This document shows, piece by piece, positions 13,364 to 21,600 of a DNA stretch of 25,792 nucleotides; within the stretch, counting starts at the first letter, position 1; the number at the start of each line of letters is the position of its first letter. The notes beneath the pieces were generated by a model. It ran no database searches, was not told the origin of the DNA, and worked only from the letters and a program-made list of their open reading frames with translations. The DNA lies in NCBI GenBank assembly GCA_004555655.1, contig SFHJ01000025.1, forward strand, positions 1 to 25,792, read 5' to 3'. Made by a program: the position numbers and the translations under genes. Origin of the DNA: Clostridiales bacterium. Lineage in GTDB: Bacteria > Bacillota > Clostridia > Oscillospirales > Oscillospiraceae.

Positions 13364-15084
13364 CACGAGCCCCCCTGTGTCAAACGCTGCAGCTGTCCAT
13401 CCCGGATGGCGTAGCTGCTGGTGCAGAATTTCCGCGTGCCGGGCCGGTGCGTCACAACGATGCATGTACGCACAACGCCGCTTCCCATCAGATTCTGCAG
13501 CATCAGGCTCTCTGTTTCCTCGTCCAGGGCCGACGTGGCCTCATCCAGCAGCAGAACCGGTGCCCGGCAGAGCAGCGCGCGGGCCACCGCGATGCGCTGG
13601 GCCTGTCCCTCCGACAATCCCTTGCCGCGTCCGCCGACGCGATAGTCAATCCCGCCCGGCAGTTCCTTCACAAAATCATAGGCGCACGCGAGCCTCAGCG
13701 CTTCCTCCAGCTCATCCTGCGTTGCCTCCGGCTTCGTCAGCCGCAGATTTTCGGCGATCGTTCCGGTAAAAATACTGTTGCCCTGCGGCACATAGGCAAA
13801 CACGCTGCGCGTTGCAGCCGAAACCGGGTAATGCCGCCCGCTGCCGCCAATCAGCTCCACGCTTCCCTGCTGCGGCGTAACAAGCCCCAGCAAAAGCCTC
13901 AGCACCGTGGTCTTGCCGCCGCCCGAAGGCCCGGAAATCGCCACCAGATCGCCCGGTGCGGCCGTCAGGTCAATCTCCCGCAGCACGCGCTCGCCGGTCT
14001 GATAGGCAAAATTCACACCGGTCAGACAGACGGTGACATCGCGTTCCTGTCCGAGTCCTTCCGCCTCGCCGCACGTCTCCTCGGGCAGCTGCACCACGTT
14101 CATGATACGCCCGGCGGACGTGGAGACAGAAATCGCAGACGGCACAAGCCCGACAATGGAAGAAAACGCGCCGCCAAGTGTGGACGCCAGCTGCAAAAAC
14201 ATGGTCAGTGAGCCGTAGCTGATCGCACCCGCCCACAGCCGGTAGACACCCCAGCCGAAGCACCCGGCAGAAACGACCATGCTTACAACCGACATAAAGG
14301 CGGCGGTATACACGGAAAAACGGTTGTAATCCAGATATGCGTCCTTGTACTGCCTTTGCAGCTGCTCCATCTTCCGGCTGAACTGCGCCGTGATGCCGAA
14401 AGACTTGATGCTGGTCAGATTCTGGAATGAATCCTCCTGAAATGAGACCACCTCACTGTGAATGGCCTTCATCTGCTTGTTGTACCGGCGCATGCGCCCC
14501 ACCATGACGCGCGAGCAGATTACCGAAACCGGCACGCCCAGAAGCGCAATGACCGCCATGGTCGGGTCATAGAATAAGATGATACAAAAAGCCCCCACAA
14601 ACTGCACAAGGCTGGAGACAAAGCTGGGGATAAAGCCCGTGACGCTGCCAGAGACAGCGTTGGTATCGCTGTTGAGGCGGTTGAGCAGATCGCCGCTGCG
14701 GTACTGCTCGACAGATTCCCAGTCTGTGGAGAGAATTCTTTCAAAGACCTCGGCCTGCATCTCATTGTGGATGCGGATGTTAAGCACGGCGCCGACACGG
14801 CTGGAAATGCTGCGCATGGCAATGTTGCCCAGCATCATTCCCACCATCAGAGCCGCCGCGCTGCCGATTCTCCCGGCGTGAAAGCCGGTCACAGCGTCGA
14901 TGAGGTATTTCGAAGCAACGCTGCTGGCGAGACTCATCAAGATGCCGAGCACGCCAAGCAGAATGTGAATCAGCACCGCCGCACGGTAGCGGCGGATATA
15001 CTGCCACAGCCACTTCGCCTCCTGTGCGAATTCGCGCAGCGCACCGTCACGGATCTTTTGCTTTATTTTTCGGAATAACCCCAT
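13363..15084 (-). CDS. ABC exporter, fused membrane and ATPase domains
   Basis: A 573-residue half-transporter of the MsbA/LmrA type, expected to work as a dimer in the cytoplasmic membrane. Residues about 35-320 are the six-helix membrane domain. The ATPase shows Walker A GPSGGGKTT (385-393), the Q-loop at Gln434 (YVPQGNSIF), signature LSEGQ (490-494), Walker B LLLDEATSALD (511-521) and the switch His546. No C39 peptidase domain is present, so leader removal would need a separate protease, which fits the S24/S26 gene next to it. Its start overlaps the nucleotidyltransferase gene by 38 bases and lacks a strong ribosome binding site, implying coupling. The likely cargo is the modified peptide of this cluster. 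Confidence 0.92.
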   Translation of the reverse strand: MGLFRKIKQKIRDGALREFAQEAKWLWQYIRRYRAAVLIHILLGVLGILMSLASSVASKYLIDAVTGFHAGRIGSAAALMVGMMLGNIAMRSISSRVGAVLNIRIHNEMQAEVFERILSTDWESVEQYRSGDLLNRLNSDTNAVSGSVTGFIPSFVSSLVQFVGAFCIILFYDPTMAVIALLGVPVSVICSRVMVGRMRRYNKQMKAIHSEVVSFQEDSFQNLTSIKSFGITAQFSRKMEQLQRQYKDAYLDYNRFSVYTAAFMSVVSMVVSAGCFGWGVYRLWAGAISYGSLTMFLQLASTLGGAFSSIVGLVPSAISVSTSAGRIMNVVQLPEETCGEAEGLGQERDVTVCLTGVNFAYQTGERVLREIDLTAAPGDLVAISGPSGGGKTTVLRLLLGLVTPQQGSVELIGGSGRHYPVSAATRSVFAYVPQGNSIFTGTIAENLRLTKPEATQDELEEALRLACAYDFVKELPGGIDYRVGGRGKGLSEGQAQRIAVARALLCRAPVLLLDEATSALDEETESLMLQNLMGSGVVRTCIVVTHRPGTRKFCTSSYAIRDGQLQRLTQGGS

Positions 15085-16288
15085 ACTTTATCATCATTTC
15101 TGTCCGTTTTTTTCCCATGGCGATACTCTCGCCGGGAGAATTGCCCTTACCCGCCGCACGCACGACCTCAAGGCCATAGCTACCCAACCGGCACAGCCAA
15201 ACCACCGGCAGCAGCACCGGCGCGTGCTCAAGCACAGGGTAGCGGGAAAGGAGCTTTTTTCTGGGCGGAAACGCCGCATGCAGAAGATTGGGCCTTCCGC
15301 CGCCCTCAGCAGCCTCAAGCACCAGCGAGGCGCTGTGCCTGCGGCTCATGCTGCTCTGCCCGTAGATGCCGGCTGCCAGACAGTCGTCCAAAAGCGCCTG
15401 CGCGTCGTCCGGCGCGGACAGAGCCCAGCCGCACGAAGCCATGTCGAACGCCAGCACATCCCGACCCACGGCAAATATCTGATCCAGAAACACGCGCCCG
15501 TTTACCTGCTGCAGCCGGCGCGAAACACGTTCATGGTCAATCTCATTTTGAAATCTCTCGGCATAGGTAACAATATCGCACAGCGTGCGCACGCCGAAGC
15601 CGCCTGAGATAAAATGCTTCAGCGCGTGGCAGACAAGAAACAGGAAATGGTCGCTGTGCTGCAGCGACTGTACGCTGCCGCCTGCCACTGCAGCAGCAAA
15701 CGTGCCGGAAAGCGCCTGCGAAAACCATTCGTTGAGCAGCGCGTCCTCACGGCGCGCGGAGGAAAACAGCGCGGTGTGCAACTCCACATGCAGCCCCGTC
15801 TCTGCGTCCAGCCAATGCGTCACATCATCTTCCGCGCCGCCGGCGTTCAGACGCATTCCACATGCGGTCAAAGCCTCGCTGCAGCGGGAAAAATCCGCCC
15901 TGTGAATCAGAATATCCTCGTCACCGGAGGGGCGCAGGTCGGCTTTTTCATATAATTGGCGGCAGAGTGCGCCCTTGACCACAGCGTAGCTGACGCCTGC
16001 CGCATCGAGCTCACCTGTCAGACGCAGCAGCTTCTGTGTGCGAATGGCCTGTCCCGAAACCTGCAAAATGGTCTCGCGCTTCCACCGAGCAGCAAGCGCC
16101 GCATCGCTGCCGCAAAAATCTGCGCTGCGGTACAGCGTCTCGTACACTACAGCCGAGAGCTTCTGCTGCGCAGCCAGCTGATACAGCGCGGGCCAATCTC
16201 CCGCGTCCAGCGCCGTATCTTCCGCCTGGGCCTGTCCCAGCCGGTAGGCTTTCAGGCAGGCCAACAGCTGCCGCTGAACGTTCTGCAT
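15047..16288 (-). CDS. NTP_transf_5-type nucleotidyltransferase-like protein
   Basis: The 413-residue protein matches the nucleotidyltransferase family found in many peptide and capsule clusters (Pfam NTP_transf_5). After an N-terminal helical part comes YAVVKGALCRQLY (101-113, the family KG motif), then RPSGDEDILI (119-128) with the paired metal-binding acids Glu124/Asp125 and Asp123. HVELHTALF near 165 provides a third acidic position. The rest is helical. The biochemical role of this family is not well established; transfer of a nucleotide or sugar-phosphate to a peptide is possible. GGAGG sits just before the ATG. It lies 20 bases after the radical SAM gene and overlaps the exporter, inside the same transcription unit. 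Confidence 0.85.
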   Translation of the reverse strand: MQNVQRQLLACLKAYRLGQAQAEDTALDAGDWPALYQLAAQQKLSAVVYETLYRSADFCGSDAALAARWKRETILQVSGQAIRTQKLLRLTGELDAAGVSYAVVKGALCRQLYEKADLRPSGDEDILIHRADFSRCSEALTACGMRLNAGGAEDDVTHWLDAETGLHVELHTALFSSARREDALLNEWFSQALSGTFAAAVAGGSVQSLQHSDHFLFLVCHALKHFISGGFGVRTLCDIVTYAERFQNEIDHERVSRRLQQVNGRVFLDQIFAVGRDVLAFDMASCGWALSAPDDAQALLDDCLAAGIYGQSSMSRRHSASLVLEAAEGGGRPNLLHAAFPPRKKLLSRYPVLEHAPVLLPVVWLCRLGSYGLEVVRAAGKGNSPGESIAMGKKRTEMMIKYGVIPKNKAKDP

Positions 16289-16308
16289 GGAAAACCTCCG
16301 TTATTCGG

Positions 16309-17451
16309 TCAAGTCTCGTTTTTCTGCCGCGCCTGCTCCAGCCCGGCAAGTCCCTCGCGCGCAAGCGCAAGATAAGCGCGCGTCTTCTCACACATGTATT
16401 CCGGCACGCCGGTAAAAGAGCCCGTCTCAGCGAAGCACAGCGCCGCACACTGGTCGCACGCGTTGCGCATCTCACAGCCCGTGCACTTGCCGGGCACCAT
16501 GATCAATTGCCGCGCAGCGCGAATGGCCTGCCATGCGCCCAAAAAGCCCAGCTCCGCGATCTCAGCCGAAGGCTCCGTCATCATTCCGCACGGCCGCATT
16601 TTCCCATCCCAGGTAACCCAGAACGTGCTGCTGCCCGCGCGGCAGCGGATACGCTCCGCCGGCAGCTCCTGACATTCCCCATCCGGGTCTGTCACCTTGA
16701 TGCCCGCGAGCTGGTCGCGCCAGCGCTTTTCGAGTTCCTCCTCCGAAAAGCGGAAGCGGTCATACCGGATCTGCTCATACGCCGCCTCCGCAGCCGTCAT
16801 GCGGTCGGGCGCGAAGCAGCCGTTCTCACACGCGCGCACAGGCGGGAACATGTACGACACCGCCTGCACCACGAGCCCATGTTCGCGCGCAAATGCGTAG
16901 ACCTTCTCCGCATCGCAGCGGTTATAGGGGGTATTGCTGAAATTGAGCTTCACCAACACGCCCGCAGCCTGCAGCGCCAGAATGGCCTGCACGACACGAG
17001 CGTAGGCAGAACCGTCGCCGCACAGCGCGGCGTAGGTATCGGCACTCGCCCCATAGAGCGTGATGTTGATGCGCGACGGCGGATCAGCCGCCAGAAAACG
17101 CACCATCTCGTCATCAATCCGAGTCGCGTTGGAGTTGATGGACACCAGAAACCCCATTTGGCGGCATGCTGTATAGATTTCCCTGAAATCCGGCCGCAGC
17201 AGCGGTTCGCCGCCGGTGAGCAGCAGATTGAGCATCCCGGCCTCGCGGCAATCCTCTGCCAGCGCCAGCCACGTCTTTGTATCGAGCTCACGCGCAAGTA
17301 CGGCGCGGTCGTTTGCGCGCTTGTGGATGTAACACATCCTGCAGTCCAGATTGCACCGGGCCGTCAGTTCAAACGTACCCGAGAGCGGAATGCCGCGCTC
17401 GCCTGCCTTGGCAAACAGGTAATTGCTGTAAATTTGATACGCATTGCCCAT
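16309..17451 (-). CDS. Radical SAM/SPASM peptide-modifying enzyme
   Basis: The 380-residue protein is a radical SAM enzyme likely to form thioether or carbon-carbon crosslinks in a peptide. The first iron-sulfur cluster site is Cys33-x3-Cys37-x2-Cys40 (ARCNLDCRMCY), followed by LLTGGEPLLRPDF (the GGEP motif at 80-83). The C-terminal SPASM part has Cys270, Gly283-x4-Cys288, then Cys323, 326, 332, 335, 339 and 354, enough for two auxiliary clusters. ATG at 17451 is chosen because GAAGGAG is 9 bases upstream; the ATG six codons earlier, or the much longer open frame, has no such site. It starts one base after the kinase stop. Specificity cannot be deduced. Confidence 0.93.
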   Translation of the reverse strand: MGNAYQIYSNYLFAKAGERGIPLSGTFELTARCNLDCRMCYIHKRANDRAVLARELDTKTWLALAEDCREAGMLNLLLTGGEPLLRPDFREIYTACRQMGFLVSINSNATRIDDEMVRFLAADPPSRINITLYGASADTYAALCGDGSAYARVVQAILALQAAGVLVKLNFSNTPYNRCDAEKVYAFAREHGLVVQAVSYMFPPVRACENGCFAPDRMTAAEAAYEQIRYDRFRFSEEELEKRWRDQLAGIKVTDPDGECQELPAERIRCRAGSSTFWVTWDGKMRPCGMMTEPSAEIAELGFLGAWQAIRAARQLIMVPGKCTGCEMRNACDQCAALCFAETGSFTGVPEYMCEKTRAYLALAREGLAGLEQARQKNET

Positions 17452-17452
17452 C

Positions 17453-18334
17453 TCAGGCGTCTCCTTCATCCGTCTGCCGGTCAGCGTCCATTGCGCGTTC
17501 CAGCGCTTCAACCGCGCGCTCATCCGGCGTGCAGGCCAGCGCATACACCGGCACCGACGCCACCAGATCCAGCAGCCCCTGCAGCGCCAACGCCCATTCC
17601 TCGCTGACCGCCTGATCGGCGAACAAGTTGGGACAGAGCGCGGCAGCCGCCTGACTGGGGCCAAGGCGGCGTATGGTATTGTCCGGCGCCTGCGACAGCA
17701 CCACGATGGCCGCAAGCGGCGCGGACACATTCTCGCAGATGCCGCTTGTGCCGGAAAACGGCACGCCGTGCGCCATGGGCCGCCCGCGCAGCGTGACCCC
17801 GGCCTTGTCGCCGTTCACAACGCGCGCGCCGCGGAATTTCCGCCACAGCTCGGCCTGTGTGGACTTGCCCGTCTGACTGGGCGCGGTGAACAAAACTGCC
17901 CGCCCGCCTGTCACGATATACGACGCGTGGAAAATGAGCGTCTGAAAGTGCAGCAGCAGTTGCGGCAGGCTCAGCGTGGACCACAGCCGCAGATGGTCTG
18001 TCGCCCAGCTCCAATCAGCCTGTCTCACGGTAAGCAGCACCTGCTCCGGCGTCTCCAGCGTATAGCTCACACAGGCATAGGGCGCAGCATGCAGCGATTG
18101 TGTGCGGCAGCGGCTGATACGCTGACCGCTGCGAAGCGTCAGCCACTCGGTATCGCGGCGGCAGGCAACGCTCTCCTGCTCCGGCAGCTCCGGCACGGCG
18201 CGGCCCTCGATCAGAAGCTCCGGCATGCCCTCACCGCCATAAAACGGGAGCATGTCTCCGCGCACGTTGACCGGTAATTCTGCCTGCAGCACAACCTGCA
18301 GGCCGCAGATGGAAAAACGATAGCTTTGCATCAT
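17453..18334 (-). CDS. HprK-like peptide or protein kinase
   Basis: The 293-residue protein carries an HPr-kinase/PEPCK-like P-loop domain in its second half: FHASYIVTGGRAVLFT, then Walker A APSQTGKST (151-159) and NGDKAGV at 174-180, the expected layout of HprK-related kinases. The N-terminal half is beta-rich and of unknown role. HprK-like kinases with stand-alone PqqD proteins and NTP_transf_5 enzymes are known from RiPP clusters; in the lasso peptide paeninodin such a kinase phosphorylates a Ser of the precursor. A similar role on the peptide at 18393 is inference. ATG 18334 and 18331 are adjacent; neither has a good ribosome binding site, because a hairpin lies directly upstream. Confidence 0.85.
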   Translation of the reverse strand: MMQSYRFSICGLQVVLQAELPVNVRGDMLPFYGGEGMPELLIEGRAVPELPEQESVACRRDTEWLTLRSGQRISRCRTQSLHAAPYACVSYTLETPEQVLLTVRQADWSWATDHLRLWSTLSLPQLLLHFQTLIFHASYIVTGGRAVLFTAPSQTGKSTQAELWRKFRGARVVNGDKAGVTLRGRPMAHGVPFSGTSGICENVSAPLAAIVVLSQAPDNTIRRLGPSQAAAALCPNLFADQAVSEEWALALQGLLDLVASVPVYALACTPDERAVEALERAMDADRQTDEGDA

Positions 18335-18345
18335 GTTTTTTGGGG

Positions 18346-18380
18346 AAAAGCGCCTGCACCCACTGGGCGCAGGCGCTTTT
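18346..18380 (-). terminator. Terminator-like attenuator between precursor and enzyme genes
   Basis: A perfect 12-bp stem (18346-18357 with 18369-18380) encloses an 11-base loop. On the minus strand it ends CGCTTTT and continues CCCCAAAAAAC before the kinase ATG. The U-tract is short and partly within the stem, so read-through is likely. Such a partial terminator after a RiPP precursor raises precursor transcript over enzyme transcript. Confidence 0.8.
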
Positions 18381-18392
18381 CATGTTCAATTG

Positions 18393-18641
18393 TCAGGAAT
18401 TAATGACAGAAAAGAGGCCCTCATCGACTGAATTGAATTTGCAATAACCAACAATAGAAAGGCTGCATTGCGTCTCAGTTGAACCGAAATTATAACCAAA
18501 CTCTTCAATCATCTGACCTAATTCGCCGTGATCGGCCCCGCCATTGTAAGGAGCGATAATGTCAAACGTGCAGGAATTGCAGAGCATATTATTGCCGGAG
18601 ATGGACAGGGCAATCAGCTTGGGCTTTTCATAAGTCTTCAT
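18393..18641 (-). CDS. Putative RiPP precursor peptide with four cysteines
   Basis: An 82-residue peptide with a strong GAGGAGAG ribosome binding site, 18 bases after the hexosaminidase gene. It starts MKTYEKPKLIALSISG, a Lys/Pro/Leu-rich leader-like segment, then LCNSC with Cys21 and Cys24, a Gly- and Asn-rich middle (APYNGGADHGELG), and an end with Cys59 and Cys67 (QCSLSIVGYC). There is no signal peptide or GG cleavage site. Placed before a kinase, radical SAM/SPASM enzyme, exporter, protease and PqqD protein, it is the natural substrate of the cluster. The four Cys are candidates for thioether formation and its several Ser/Thr for phosphorylation. I have an unverified impression that similar LCxSC...GYCK peptides occur in other Firmicutes. 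Confidence 0.85.
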   Translation of the reverse strand: MKTYEKPKLIALSISGNNMLCNSCTFDIIAPYNGGADHGELGQMIEEFGYNFGSTETQCSLSIVGYCKFNSVDEGLFSVINS

Positions 18642-18659
18642 TGCAATCTCTCCTCTCTG

Positions 18660-21600
18660 TTAACCCGCATCCGTGTAGGTGCTGCTGGCAAGGCCATCGG
18701 CGTTATACGCTACAATTTCAAAGCTACGCGTCTCGGAAGCGCCTGCGGTGTCCATGATGGTAAACACGTAGGTCTTGCTCAAGCCCCACTTGACCAGCAG
18801 CTTGTTCATCGGGTAATACGTCCTACCGTTGACAACGACATGGTCAACATCCGTCGAGGCAGTGATGGTCAGCGTGACAATCTTTTTGCTGCGGGTGCGG
18901 ATGCTGTTGACACGGGTCTTGAACGTCTCAGGCGTGAACACCGGCGTGGGCGCAGGTTCTTCGGTGCCGGGCTGCTCGGGATCGGGCTCTGTCGGCGCTG
19001 CCGAGTAACTGCGCATCATAGCAAACGCAGTAACAAAAGTCTGCTCAGTTGGCGTCTCAAACGTTGTATCTGCAGGAACCTTTAGGTTTGCGATAGCCAG
19101 CATGCCCGTCGCAGTCGTTCCTTCCGGAGGCGTGTTTCCGATAGTAATAACACCATCAGTTCCGACTGTTACTGTGTAATACATTTCAGTCTGCGACTGA
19201 ATTGCTTCGCCATTCAGATAGGCCGTTCCAGACACTGCACGGGCACTGACCTGAACCGTATCGCCTTCTGTCAGTTTTGTTTGGAATGTAACCGCATCTT
19301 TGCCGGCGACGAGATAAATCTCATTCTGCGGGCCACCTTGCGATTCATAAGTTCCCTTTTCATATCCAGTTCCATTTGCATTGCCTTCAACATATGCTGC
19401 GAAGCCATCCGTGACCTTATCGAGAACGTTCACGTACTCTCTGTTCTGTTCACTCACGATGTAAGCATCATTAGTGCCACGATAGACGCGGAAGCCGTCG
19501 ATGGTGACGGTGGTGCCTGCGGGACGCCCGGTGGCGTTCACTTCGGCGTCAGCGGTCGCAGCAGCGCTTGCAGAATTCAAAGCATAGCTCATGGCGTAGG
19601 TGGCGCGGCTGGAGTTCTCAAGCTCAGCCAGTGCACTCGCGTCGTCAAAGTAGACATACTCGACGTCATCGATCTCAAAGCCATCGGCGAAGAGCTCATC
19701 GACCATGTCATAGACACTGTCAAGCGCGGTGGGCGCGGCAGACATGCTGAACGCAGCAGCGCGGGACATCTGCGTGCCTGCATCACCGCTGCCCGCAGTT
19801 GTGGTACCCTTGCGGTAAGCAGCACGGATGTACGCGGTGTAGGTGCCATTCGTCAGCATCTCATGAGCCAAAGGTACCTGATACAGCGTACCACCGCCGA
19901 CATAACTGGTATCAATCACAACCAGCTTGTTTTCTGCGCCCTGCAAAAGGAGATAGACATAGCCAGTATCGGGGCCACAGGTGCCGATGAGGTCGAAGCC
20001 GTTGCCGGTAAAGCTAGTGGTCAGATATTGACTGCCATTGCCGGAGGTCAAGCCAGCAATCGTCCATGCAGAGCCCATACTGTTTCCAGTGCTCGTATTG
20101 TAAGCAACGTCATAGCCGTACAGCGTTTTCTGATCAGCGGACTGAGGACTACTTGCGGCTGTGCCCTCCTTGCGCCAGCTTACATAATTGTGCGTCGTGT
20201 CTTCCGTCAGGAAATTATCCTCATACAGCACATTCGATGCGGGATAGATGTAGATCTGGTGCGTAACAGAGCCAGTAGAACCAGTCAGCGTCAACTGCAG
20301 CGTTTCAACTTCGGGCAAAACCTCGGTGGGTGTGTAGGTAAGGCCCTGATGGACGCCGATTTCCGTTGTGCCATATCGTGCACCAGTAACCGTCGCAGAT
20401 GTCCAGTCACCCGAAATACCCAGATCATCCGTTGTAATCTTCAGCGGCAGACCAAAGTCAATCACGAATGTCTTTGCATTATTAAAGGTATAGTAGAGGG
20501 ATACTTCCTTACCATCCTCACTTCGTACAACCTTTACACAGGTGTAATCACTGTAGCAGTACTGCGCGCCGATGGCTGGCATGGTGGACAAATCGGTAGA
20601 AACCGTCTGGGTCTTATTCTGCAGGTTAGTCACGGTACCGTTGGCAAGATTGCCCTTCCACGGGTCAGCCAGGCCGATGTCCTTGTTGAACTGGGTGCCG
20701 GAATGCACGGCGATGTTGTAGCTGTAGAACTCCTGGCCGGTGGTCTGGTCAACGTAATGGACAGACAGAGAATCATTCGTTTCCTTCGCGCGGACGTAAT
20801 AGGTAACCAGCATGCACTGGTTCATATAGATTTCCAGCCCGGACAGGTTGGGTTCACCGCCGACCGTATAGGTGATGTTGCCAGAGGGGCTGGTATAGTG
20901 CAGGCTCGCATCTGCAAAGTCACCCAAATTCGCTTCGTCATCGACCCAAACAACCTTCTCGGTACCATCATACGTATAGCTGGTTGCGCCAGTAGCATTG
21001 TTCGCAACGGTATCAGTTTTTGTATCGCTCGTAGGCGTTAAGGTAATCATGTAGACTTCATAATCTGCCGTCTCAACTGCCTTAATATACCCGAGCTTAC
21101 GATAATATGTATCGCCGTCCTGAATGACCGTGTTTCCCAAGTCAACACTAGAATTATAGTTACAATGGAATGCGATTGTCTTCTCCGTCGGGAAGCCGTC
21201 CGGCGTCAACTCACCGGACTCATACTTCACCGCATAGTCCACCATAACAAAGGGACTCAGACTTGTACCATAGCCGGGTACATTACCATAGTCAGAAACC
21301 AGGGTCGTGATTTCTTCGGTAACCTCGGTTTTCTGGAGATAATAGGCTACGATCTGGTCGCCGGAGGCCACATTGGTCCAGTTCTCGCCGTCAGCGGAAT
21401 AGGCCCAGGAGCCGTTCCAATAACGCACATAGGTGAAGTCGGTGCCGAACTTGGTCTTATCAACGCCGCCGCCAGTGGTCTGTTTATTATTGCTGTCAAG
21501 GCGGGTGCCCTTCCAGAATACCATGGTGTTGTTGCCCTGTGTGCCCGTGGCGGGAACCAGCGTGGAGATGTCAACGCCGGCTTCGCCGTAGGCGGACTGG

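Noticed and set aside
17452..17469. Alternative upstream start (MKETPE) for the radical SAM protein
   Set aside because: No ribosome binding site before it, whereas GAAGGAG is well placed for the ATG at 17451.
12621..18641. Classical lasso peptide or lanthipeptide cluster
   Set aside because: No lasso cyclase, LanB/C/M/KC enzyme or GG-type leader; the radical SAM/SPASM enzyme is the only visible crosslinking enzyme.
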